Source: Bosea sp. RAC05
GTDB taxonomy: Bacteria > Pseudomonadota > Alphaproteobacteria > Rhizobiales > Beijerinckiaceae
DNA length: 64,000 bases
Reading direction: 5' to 3'
Assembly (NCBI RefSeq): GCF_001713455.1
Contig: NZ_CP016464.1
Location: forward strand, 495,501 to 559,500
Within the stretch, counting starts at the first letter, position 1. Each line of letters starts with the position of its first letter. The position numbers were made by a program, and so were the translations under genes. Positions 56,598-64,000 of this stretch are shown one piece after another. Under the pieces are notes generated by a model that was not told the origin of the DNA, did no database searches, and saw only the letters and a program-made list of their open reading frames with translations.

Positions 56598-58433
56598 GTG
56601 ATGGACTTGATCATCGCCCTCGTCGAGAGCCTGTCCTTCATCCTGCTGGCGGCGCTCGCGGTCACGGTCCTCACCCCGAGGCTGGAGCGCTACAGACTGG
56701 CGCGGTCGCTCGTGGTTGGCCTGCTGTTCGCGGCGGCGGGCCTCGCCAGCATGACCCATCCCTTCCTGATCGCGCCCGGCGTGACCGTCAGTTCCCGCAA
56801 CATCGCGGCGCTGCTGGCCGGTGTCGTCGGCGGTCCGCTGGCCGCCGGCGCCACGGTGCTGCCGTTGTCGCTGCTGCGCTATTCGCAGGGCGGCTCGGGC
56901 ATGGTGATGGGCGTCGTGGGCATCCTGCTGAGCGGGGCCGCCGGGCTGGCGATCTTCTGGCGCAGGCCGCGCCGCGAGCGCAGCATGGTCAAGGGCGACA
57001 TCCCCCTGATCGCGCTCGCCGCTGGCGGCGTCCTGCTCCCGACGCCGCTGCTGCTGCCGAACGCCGAGATGATCTGGACGGTCCTGACCCAGGCGCTGCC
57101 GCCGACGCTGGTCGTGAACGTGGCTGGCGCGACACTGGGCGCGCTGATCATCCTGATCGACGCCGACCGCCGGGAGATGGCCTACCAGTTCCGCAATCTG
57201 GCGGAGCGCGTGCCCGGCACCCTCTATCAGCGCATCGTCTCCCCCGGTGGCCGGGTCAGCTATCGCTTCGCCTCCTTCCAGCTCGGCGAATTGCTCGGCC
57301 TCAAGCAGGAGGAGGTCGAGCGCGATGCCCGGGTCTGGATCGACCGGATGATTCCCGAGGATCGGGCGCGTTTCGAGGAGAGCTGCCGGAACGGCTTCGA
57401 TCCGAGCGACAACTGGCGCCTCCAGCTGCGCTACCACGGCAAGGATGGGGCCATCGTCGCCCTGCGCAGCGAAGCGACGATGCGACAGCTGCCGGACGGC
57501 ACGCGGATCTGGGACGGAATCCTGTTCGACGTCACCGACGAGCGGACGCTCGAGGCGCGGCGTGCCGAGATCGAGGCGGCGCGTCGCCGCCAGCTCGACG
57601 ATCTCGCGGGTCAGCTCGAAGTCACGGTCGGCAAGGCGCTGGGGGACGTCGCCCGCTCGGCCCGCAGCATGCACGAGGCTGCGAGCGCGATGATGCGCAG
57701 CGCCGACAACACGACCAGCCGGGCTGTGGCGGCGACGCAGGAGGTCGAAAGCGCCTCGAGCCGCATCGCCAGCGTCGCGCGGGCAGCCGAGGAGATCGAC
57801 GCGTCGATCCGCGAGCTCAACCGCCAGGCTGACCAGGCCGACCGCTCGGCGCATGAGGCGGCGTGCTATGTCCGCGAATCGCAGCGCGACGTGGCCGGGC
57901 TCGAGACCGCGGCCGACAAGGCCAGCGACGTGCTGGGCTTCATCGAGGACATTGCCTCACGGACCAATCTGCTGGCGCTCAATGCGACGATCGAGGCCGC
58001 GCGCGCCGGTGCGGCCGGTCGCGGCTTCGCCGTCGTCGCGGGCGAGGTCAAGAATCTCGCCGAGCAGACCCAAAAGGCGACCCGCGACATTGCCGCCACC
58101 CTGCAGGACATCCGGGCGGCGGCGACGACGGCCTCGGGCGCCGTCGCCTTCATGGACAGGACGATGGGCGACATGGAGCAGAACGCCGGCGTGATCGCCC
58201 GCGTCGTCAACCGGCAGGCGGACCTCGCCTCCACCATCGCCGCCGATGCGCAGGCCGTCGCCGGCAATGCGGTGCTGGTGACCAGCAATGTCGGCTCGGT
58301 CGGTGACGAGGCGCATGTCACGGGCGAGGCCGCGCGTCTGGTCGTCGAGGCGGCGCGCACCGTCGAGGAGCAGACCGGCGCGCTCGACGTCTATGTCGGG
58401 CAATTCGTCGCCAGCGTGCGCCGCCAGCTCTGA
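56598..58433 (+). CDS. Chemoreceptor with 5TM-LytS sensor, PAS and MCP domains (copy 2)
   Basis: A tandem paralogue of the preceding gene, with the same architecture and length. The membrane module has [20 protein letters not shown] and [14 protein letters not shown] has [15 protein letters not shown] and [13 protein letters not shown]; the MCP tip is identical to copy 1 for nearly 60 residues, while sensor modules differ widely. GTG 56598 and ATG 56601 are both possible starts. The gap between the genes is 78 bases. Divergent sensors with conserved output imply two different signals feeding one chemotaxis array. Confidence 0.86.
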   Translation: MMDLIIALVESLSFILLAALAVTVLTPRLERYRLARSLVVGLLFAAAGLASMTHPFLIAPGVTVSSRNIAALLAGVVGGPLAAGATVLPLSLLRYSQGGSGMVMGVVGILLSGAAGLAIFWRRPRRERSMVKGDIPLIALAAGGVLLPTPLLLPNAEMIWTVLTQALPPTLVVNVAGATLGALIILIDADRREMAYQFRNLAERVPGTLYQRIVSPGGRVSYRFASFQLGELLGLKQEEVERDARVWIDRMIPEDRARFEESCRNGFDPSDNWRLQLRYHGKDGAIVALRSEATMRQLPDGTRIWDGILFDVTDERTLEARRAEIEAARRRQLDDLAGQLEVTVGKALGDVARSARSMHEAASAMMRSADNTTSRAVAATQEVESASSRIASVARAAEEIDASIRELNRQADQADRSAHEAACYVRESQRDVAGLETAADKASDVLGFIEDIASRTNLLALNATIEAARAGAAGRGFAVVAGEVKNLAEQTQKATRDIAATLQDIRAAATTASGAVAFMDRTMGDMEQNAGVIARVVNRQADLASTIAADAQAVAGNAVLVTSNVGSVGDEAHVTGEAARLVVEAARTVEEQTGALDVYVGQFVASVRRQL

Positions 58434-58585
58434 AACGGGACGCGGGGCCGCCCTCGGCTCCGCGGGGCCGCCGACCTTTTGCCTCCTCCCGCATGCGCGA
58501 TCCACGCCGGCCCGGCTTGTGGCTGCGCGAGCCGTTGCCTATGGTCCGCGTCCCCTAGGAAACGCCGACAAAAAAGAACAATCCC

Positions 58586-60870
58586 ATGCCCGACCAGCCG
58601 CCGATCAAACGCACCCGCCCGACCTTCACCGACCAGGAAGCCCTGCTGTTCCACTCGGAGGGTCGTCCGGGCAAGCTCGAGATCGTCGCGACGGTGCCGA
58701 TGGCGACGCAGCGCGACCTGTCTCTCGCCTATTCGCCGGCGTCGCCGTCCCGGTGCTGGCGATCGCGGAGGATCCGACCCGCTCCTACGACTACACGGCG
58801 CGGGGCAACCTCGTCGCGGTGATCTCGAACGGCACCGCCATCCTCGGCCTCGGCAATCTCGGCGCGCTCGCCTCCAAGCCGGTGATGGAGGGCAAGGCGG
58901 TCCTGTTCAAGCGCTTCGCCGACGTCGACTCGATCGATCTCGAGGTCGACACCGAGGATGCCGACAAGTTCATCGAGGCGGTGCGCTATCTCGGCCCCTC
59001 CTTCGGCGGCATCAATCTCGAGGACATCAAGGCGCCGGAATGCTTCATGATCGAGCAGCGCCTGCGCGAGCTCATGGACATCCCGGTCTTCCATGACGAC
59101 CAGCACGGCACCGCGATCATCGCCGCCGCCGGCCTGATCAACGCGCTCGATCTCACCGGGCGCGACGTCAAGACGACGCGCCTCGTCATCAACGGCGCCG
59201 GCGCGGCCTCGATCGCCTGCACCGAGCTGCTCAAGGCGATGGGCTTCAAGCCCGACAACGTCATCCTCTGCGACACCAAGGGCGTGATCTACCAGGGCCG
59301 CACCGAGGGCATGAACCAGTGGAAGTCGGCCCATGCCGCCATCACGGACCGGCGCACGCTGGCCCAGGCGATGGACGGGGCGGATGCCTTCTTCGGCCTG
59401 TCGCAGAAGGGCGCGGTGACTCCGCAGATGGTCGCCTCGATGGCGAAGAACCCGATCATCTTCGCGATGGCCAATCCCGATCCGGAAATTACGCCGGAGG
59501 AGGTCCATGCCGTGCGCGACGACGCCATCATGGCGACGGGCCGCTCCGACTATCCCAATCAGGTCAACAACGTCCTGGGCTTCCCCTTCATCTTCCGCGG
59601 CGCGCTCGACGTGCGTGCCAAGACCATCAACATGGAGATGAAGATCGCCGCCGCCGAGGCGCTGGCCTCGCTCGCCCGCGAGGACGTGCCCGACGAGGTC
59701 GCTGCCGCCTATCAGGGCTCCCGCCCGCGCTACGGCAAGGACTACATCATCCCGGTGCCCTTCGATCCGCGGCTGATCCAGGTCGTGCCGATGGCGGTGG
59801 CCAAGGCGGCGATGGAGACCGGCGTCGCCGGCAAGCCGATCGTCGACATGAACGCCTACAAGGCGCAGCTCTCGGCCCGGCGCGACCCGGTCGCCGGCAC
59901 GCTGAACCGCATCTTCGAGCGCGTCCGGCGCTATCCCAAGCGCGTCGTCTTCGCCGAGGGCGAGGAGGAGCAGGTGATCCGTGCCGCGGTGTCCTTCGTC
60001 AACCAGGGGCTCGGCCACGCCATCCTGGTCGGCCGCGAGGAGCGCGTCTTCGAGACCGCGACGTTCCTCGGCATCGACCTCGAGACCAAGGGCATCTCGG
60101 TCCAGAACGCGCGGCTGTCGAAGCGCAACGCGGCCTATGCCCAGTATCTCTACGAGCGCCTGCAGCGGCAGGGCTACCTGTTCCGCGACTGCCAGCGACT
60201 GATCAACCAGGACCGCAACCATTTCGCCGCGGCCATGGTCGCGCTCGGCGACGCGGATGCGATGGTCACCGGCGTGACCCGCAACTACTCGATCGCGCTG
60301 GAGGAGGTCCGCCGCGTCATCGACGAGAAGCCGGGGCACCGCGTCATCGGCGTCTCGATCGTGCTGTCGCGCGAGCGCACCGTGCTGGTCGCCGACACCG
60401 CCATCACCGAGATGCCGACGGCCAAGGAGCTGTCCGAGATCGCGATCGAGGCCGCGGGCGTCGCCCGGCGGCTGGGCTACGAGCCCAAGGTCGCGATGCT
60501 CGCCTTCTCGACCTTCGGCCACCCGGCGGGCGAGCGCTCGGAGAAGGTGCGCGAGGCGGTGAAGCTGCTGGACGCCCAGCGCGTCGACTTCGAGTATGAC
60601 GGCGAAATGGCCGCCGATGTCGCGCTCAACCGCGATCTAATGGCGCAGTATCCCTTCTGCCGCCTCAGCGGGCCGGCGAACGTGCTGATCATGCCGGCGT
60701 TCCACTCGGCCTCGATCTCGACCAAGATGCTGCAGGAGCTCGGCGGCTCGACCGTGATCGGCCCGCTGATCGTCGGCCTCGACAAGCCGGTCCAGATCGT
60801 GCCGCTCGGCGCCAAGGACAGCGACATCGTCAACATGGCGGCGCTGGCGGCCTTCAACATCGGCGGCTGA
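58586..60870 (+). pseudogene. maeB: NADP-dependent malic enzyme (TME/MaeB type), interrupted by a one-base frameshift
   Basis: Malic enzyme decarboxylates malate to pyruvate. Translation starts at ATG 58586 (MPDQPPIKRTRPTFTDQEAL) and reads to LSLAYSP, where the frame is lost; the +2 frame continues directly with [20 protein letters not shown]. Restoring one C near 58736-58737 (ccgg to cccgg) would give an uninterrupted protein of about 761 residues, the family length. The rest is intact: [45 protein letters not shown] and a C-terminal phosphotransacetylase-like domain from about residue 440. Either a sequencing error or a recent mutation. Confidence 0.9.
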
Positions 60871-60890
60871 TCCGCCGCGCCCGGGCTGTG

Positions 60891-60913
60891 GCGGCGCGCG
60901 CCTTGCGCGCCGC
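60891..60913 (+). terminator. GC-rich hairpin after maeB
   Basis: GCGGCGCGC (60891-60899) pairs perfectly with GCGCGCCGC (60905-60913) around GCCTT, 20 bases after the maeB stop. No U-tract follows. A second small palindrome, TTTCGGCCGAAA, lies just beyond. Confidence 0.5.
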
Positions 60914-61023
60914 GGCGGCCCTTTCGGCCGAAATCGAACGCGAAAGGCCCTCGCGCGCGCCCCGTTCATGGCGAGTTCACTTTCCGCAGGCCAGCCTGAC
61001 GCCAAGGGCCGGAAAACCGGCAA

Positions 61024-62853
61024 GTGGGGGATGACGGGTTCGTGCGGGCGCCAGCTGAGACGCCGGGGAGGGAGGCTGTACCGGGGGACCGGCAGGTGGC
61101 GCTGCGCTTCGCGCGGCTCACCGGCGGCTTCTGGAGCGGTCGGACCGCAGCTCGGGCCTGGTTCTGGTCACTGCTGCTGGCCAGCGCCATCATTCTCTCC
61201 GTCTTCGCCAACGTCACCGTCAACCGCTGGAACGGCTGGTTCTTCGACGCGCTGGAAAAACGCGACAGCGAGAGCGCGCTGATCGCCATGGCGGTCTTTC
61301 CTGTGCTCGTGCTGATCGTGGCGGGGCTCGGGGTGGTGATCCTGGTCTCCCGCGAGACCTTCCAGGTCCATTGGCGGCAATGGGTGACGGCGAGGCTTGC
61401 CGATTCCTGGGTGGGACAGCGCCGCTTCTTCCGGCTCAGCCTCTCCGGCTACGAGCCCGCCAATCCGGAATACCGCATTGCCGACGACGTCCGCTGGGCG
61501 ACGGAGCCGGTGGTCGACTTCGCGATCGGCCTGCTCTCGGCCGTCATCACGATCATCACCTTCATCGAGATCCTCTGGAAGATCGGTGGTTCGCTGACCG
61601 TCGAGGCGGGCGGCACGACGGTGGTGATCCCGGCCTATCTCGTCCTCGCCGCGATCGTCTATGCCGTGCTGGTCTCGGGGCTGATCACCATCGTCGGTCG
61701 CAAGCTGCCCGGCCTCATCGCCGCCCGCAACGAGGGCGAGGCGCGCCTGCGCTTCTCGCTCATGCGCATCCGCGACCATGGCGAGACCATCGCCCTGTCC
61801 CGCACCGAAGCGGGCGAGCGCCGCGCCGTCGCGCGCACCTATGACAGCCTCGTCGGCCGCTGGCTCGCCATGATCCGCCAGCGCGGCCGGCTGACCTGGA
61901 TCACCAATGGCAGCGGTGCGCTGGTGCCGGTGGTGCCGCTGTTGCTGGCGGCGCCCAAATACCTGTCCGGAGACATGTCCCTGGGCGGCGTCGTGCAGGT
62001 CGCAGCCGCCTTCGTGATGGTTCAAAACGCCTTCAACTGGGTCCTCGACAATTTCATGCGCATCGCCGAATGGCTGGCGGCGGCCCGGCGCGTCAACGAG
62101 CTGGCCGACGCGCTGGAGCGTGTCGACCACGAGCCGCCGGGCGAGCATCTCGCGATCGCGCCGAGCGCCGACGGCCTGCTGCATCTCGAAGAGGTGACCC
62201 TGATCGACCGCGACGGGCGAACCCTCGTCGCCGACATCTCCTGTGCGCTGACGCCCGGGACGACCCTGCACATCTCGGGCGAACTCGGCCTCGGCAAGGC
62301 CGCGCTGATCCAGGCCGTCGCCGGCCTCTGGCCCTGGGGGCGCGGCGAGATCCGGCTTCCGGAGGGCGCCTTCGTCACGGCCGTGCCGCACAAGCTGCAC
62401 CTTTCGGAGGGCAGCCTGCGCGCCGTCCTCGAAACCGGCCGCACCCTGCCGGAGGAGCAGCTGCAGACGGTCCTGCGGCGCTACGGCCTGTCCTCGCTCG
62501 CTCCCATGCTCGACGAAACCCGCGACTGGGACCGGGAACTCGCCACCGGCGACCGACAGCGCCTGGCGCTGGCCCGGGCCGAGCTGGAGCAGCCCGACAT
62601 CGTCCTGCTGGACGAGGCCACGAGCGCCTTCGACACCGACGCCGCGCTGGAACTCCTCGACCATCTGCGCGCCGCGCGGCCCGAGGCCATCATCATCGCT
62701 TTCGGCCAGGGCGCCGGTTTCGCCGAGGCCGCGACCCACCGCCTGCTGCTGAAGCGCGCCGGCGGCGTCGTGCGGATGGCGGCACGCCCCGCCGCCGCCG
62801 ATCCAGCGGCCTCCCCCCTCGCAGCTCCCGCGCATGCCGGACCTGCCGAATGA
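61024..62853 (+). CDS. SbmA/BacA-YddA family ABC transporter with degenerate ATPase domain
   Basis: Residues 20-350 form an ABC_membrane_2 domain: NRWNGWFFDALEKRD, WRQWVTARLADSWVGQRRFFRL, NPEYRIADDVRWATEPVVDF, VQVAAAFVMVQNAFNWVLDNF. This is the SbmA/BacA/YddA fold. The C-terminal ABC domain is odd: Walker A reads GELGLGKAA (K425-A426), the Q-loop position is His456, the signature is LATGD (506-510), and the switch His is Gln562. Only Walker B, IVLLDEATSAFD (526-537), is canonical. ATP hydrolysis is doubtful; transport may be ion-driven as in SbmA. The start is GTG 61024, the first possible after an in-frame stop at 60997. Confidence 0.85.
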   Translation: MGDDGFVRAPAETPGREAVPGDRQVALRFARLTGGFWSGRTAARAWFWSLLLASAIILSVFANVTVNRWNGWFFDALEKRDSESALIAMAVFPVLVLIVAGLGVVILVSRETFQVHWRQWVTARLADSWVGQRRFFRLSLSGYEPANPEYRIADDVRWATEPVVDFAIGLLSAVITIITFIEILWKIGGSLTVEAGGTTVVIPAYLVLAAIVYAVLVSGLITIVGRKLPGLIAARNEGEARLRFSLMRIRDHGETIALSRTEAGERRAVARTYDSLVGRWLAMIRQRGRLTWITNGSGALVPVVPLLLAAPKYLSGDMSLGGVVQVAAAFVMVQNAFNWVLDNFMRIAEWLAAARRVNELADALERVDHEPPGEHLAIAPSADGLLHLEEVTLIDRDGRTLVADISCALTPGTTLHISGELGLGKAALIQAVAGLWPWGRGEIRLPEGAFVTAVPHKLHLSEGSLRAVLETGRTLPEEQLQTVLRRYGLSSLAPMLDETRDWDRELATGDRQRLALARAELEQPDIVLLDEATSAFDTDAALELLDHLRAARPEAIIIAFGQGAGFAEAATHRLLLKRAGGVVRMAARPAAADPAASPLAAPAHAGPAE

Positions 62854-62881
62854 CCCTCACCGCCTTCTGGAGCCCGAGACG

Positions 62882-63457
62882 ATGACTGCTGCCGCGATGA
62901 ACATCTGGGACGTCTATTGGGGCCTGCGCGTCGAGCAGTGCCCCTGCGACGTGCATTTCGTCGAATGGCTGGAGGAGCTCGGCCTCACCGGCCAGCGCGT
63001 CTACCATTTCGGTACCGGCGGCCATCACTATGTCGGCATCCGCTGCGCCGAGCCCGAGCTCGACTGCACGGTGCTGGGCATCACCGCCTCGCCGAAGGAA
63101 TACGACGCCTTCGTCAAGCTCGCGACCGGCAACCCGACCATCACCAAGACCTACAGCGCCTATTTCGGCGACATCTATACCAGCAATGCCAAGCTTCTGC
63201 CGCGCTTCGACATCGTCACCCTGTTCCATGCCTGCGAGTTCAGGACGGAGGCCAATGACGCCTATGGCGCGCTGACCGACCGCGAGGTGATCGACCTCTT
63301 CACGGCCCAGACCGATGCCGGTGGCTACCTGCTGTTCTATACCGGCTCCTTCGCCTATGCGACGGCCGAACCGATCATCGCCGACTGGGCGAAGACCGCC
63401 CCGGTCGAGGAGGTGGCGTCCTTCAAGACGCTGCGGGTGTTCCGCAAGGCCGGATGA
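62882..63457 (+). CDS. Hypothetical protein, methyltransferase-like fold
   Basis: I do not recognise a named family. The 191-residue sequence looks like a small Rossmann-type methyltransferase: GQRVYHFGTGGHHYVGIRC resembles a motif I glycine loop after a beta strand, FDIVTLFHACEF resembles motif IV, and GGYLLFYTGSFAY a late strand. No catalytic residue can be assigned. ATG 62882 has GGAG about ten bases upstream; ATG 62834 would overlap the ABC gene by 20 bases. It follows the ABC gene by 28 bases and is probably cotranscribed. Confidence 0.7.
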   Translation: MTAAAMNIWDVYWGLRVEQCPCDVHFVEWLEELGLTGQRVYHFGTGGHHYVGIRCAEPELDCTVLGITASPKEYDAFVKLATGNPTITKTYSAYFGDIYTSNAKLLPRFDIVTLFHACEFRTEANDAYGALTDREVIDLFTAQTDAGGYLLFYTGSFAYATAEPIIADWAKTAPVEEVASFKTLRVFRKAG

Positions 63458-63618
63458 GGCACCCCCGCGCGCGGGTCATGGCGCGTATTCGTCGCGCCGA
63501 CCCGCCTTGTGGATTGGCGCGCAGGCGCTATGTCTCCGGCCGGGGCCACCTGCGCCTCGTGCCCGCAATCGGCGCTGCCGGCTCTTCGCCCCGGTGCCAG
63601 AACCGACCATGAGTGCGC

Positions 63619-64000
63619 ATGTCGTTCGGCCCGCTCGAGCCTGGAATGCCGCCGCGTCGGCGCAGCCGCTGGTGGTGGCTGGGTCCGCTCGCCAGCATCG
63701 TCATCTTCGGCGCTTCGCTGGTGGTGCTCTGGTACATCGTCCGGGAGATCGAGCCCGGCGAACTCGCCAATGCCTTCGCCAATGCCAGCCTGCGCCAGCT
63801 CGGCCTGGCCTGCGGCTTCACCGCCCTGAGCTACCTGCTGCTGACCGGATATGACGCGCTGGCGCTGAAACGGCTCGGCCTGTCGATCCCCTATCGCACG
63901 ACGGCGCTCGCCTCCTTCACCAGCTATTCGGTCTCCTTCACGCTGGGCTTCCCGATCGTGACCGGCGGCACCGTGCGCTACTGGATCTATTCGCCCAAGG
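63619..64000 (+). CDS. mprF: Lysylphosphatidylglycerol flippase/synthetase MprF, 5' part
   Basis: The frame runs open from ATG 63619 (MSFGPLEPGMPPRRRSR) off the window end. The first helix is LGPLASIVIFGASLVVLWYIV, then LGLACGFTALSYLLLTGYDALALKRLGL and a segment ending TLGFPIVTGGTVRYWIYSPK. This is the start of the MprF N-terminal flippase domain. MprF adds lysine to phosphatidylglycerol and flips the lipid, reducing the negative surface charge and giving resistance to cationic peptides. Only about 127 residues are visible; the synthetase domain is not. Nothing is seen in 63458-63618. Confidence 0.87.
   Translation, partial: MSFGPLEPGMPPRRRSRWWWLGPLASIVIFGASLVVLWYIVREIEPGELANAFANASLRQLGLACGFTALSYLLLTGYDALALKRLGLSIPYRTTALASFTSYSVSFTLGFPIVTGGTVRYWIYSPK

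Noticed and set aside
54687..57854. A 1055-codon open frame on the minus strand opposite the two chemoreceptor genes
   Set aside because: It is an antisense shadow of GC-rich coding DNA: composition is rich in Arg, Asp, Gly and His with no domain, and the plus strand has clear MCP proteins.
58288..58735. Upstream extension of the main malic enzyme frame as a separate N-terminus
   Set aside because: The residues there are unrelated to malic enzyme, whereas the other frame from 58586 gives the expected N-terminus; a frameshift explains both.

Overview
The window is GC-rich chromosomal DNA from an alphaproteobacterium. Gene content fits the Hyphomicrobiales (Rhizobiales), and Bosea or a close relative is my best guess: an ActS/ActR (RegB/RegA) redox pair, TIGR02300 next to aroA-cmk, MmcB, intracellular PhaZ with a Cys nucleophile, a full tad/cpa Flp-pilus locus, an alphaproteobacterial pca cluster and a TME-type malic enzyme. 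The genus call is inference. Most of the window is core chromosome; I see no prophage, integrase, transposase, CRISPR array or rRNA.

Layout. 1-8.6 kb: 3' part of an HrpB-type helicase, a secreted vWA (DUF1194) protein, cmk and aroA on the minus strand, TIGR02300, tRNA-Ala(GGC), a YafJ/EgtC-type amidotransferase and an NhaD/CitMHS_2-type antiporter. 8.7-17.4 kb: PHA depolymerase, ActS-ActR, MmcB, an envelope-polysaccharide group (WecA-like transferase, NAD-dependent epimerase, CapD/WbpM-like dehydratase) and a TetR regulator. 17.5-26 kb: cobQ with a promoter and structured leader, an aminotransferase, a degenerate TPR protein, RidA, a YqaA-like membrane protein, then hisF-hisE and coaA, and a TauE/SafE permease. 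26-33.5 kb: an L,D-transpeptidase, then pcaR with aldose epimerase, divergent from pcaIJHG, followed by dgoK and a ribokinase-like gene. 33.6-35.8 kb: a retropepsin-like membrane protease and a phosphomannomutase.

35.9-48.2 kb is a complete Flp/Tad pilus locus. Two TadE-type minor pilins and a stand-alone PilN-domain protein lie on the minus strand; pilin, cpaA, cpaB, cpaC, cpaD, cpaE, cpaF, tadB and tadC run on the plus strand; tadD lies convergent at the end. Near-consensus CtrA boxes sit in front of three of its transcription units. 48.3-58.4 kb: M17 aminopeptidase, MarR regulator, META-domain lipoprotein-like protein, NlpC/P60 hydrolase, mutS, and two tandem chemoreceptors with a LytS-like membrane sensor. 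58.6-64 kb: a malic enzyme gene with a one-base frameshift, an SbmA/YddA-type ABC protein whose ATPase motifs are nearly all degenerate, an unrecognised methyltransferase-like protein, and the 5' end of mprF running off the window.

Most notable observations: the ABC protein with lost nucleotide-binding motifs beside mprF, the LytS-sensor chemoreceptor pair, the structured cobQ leader that is not a canonical B12 riboswitch, the maeB frameshift, the PcaR-like operator, and two kinds of palindromic intergenic repeat.
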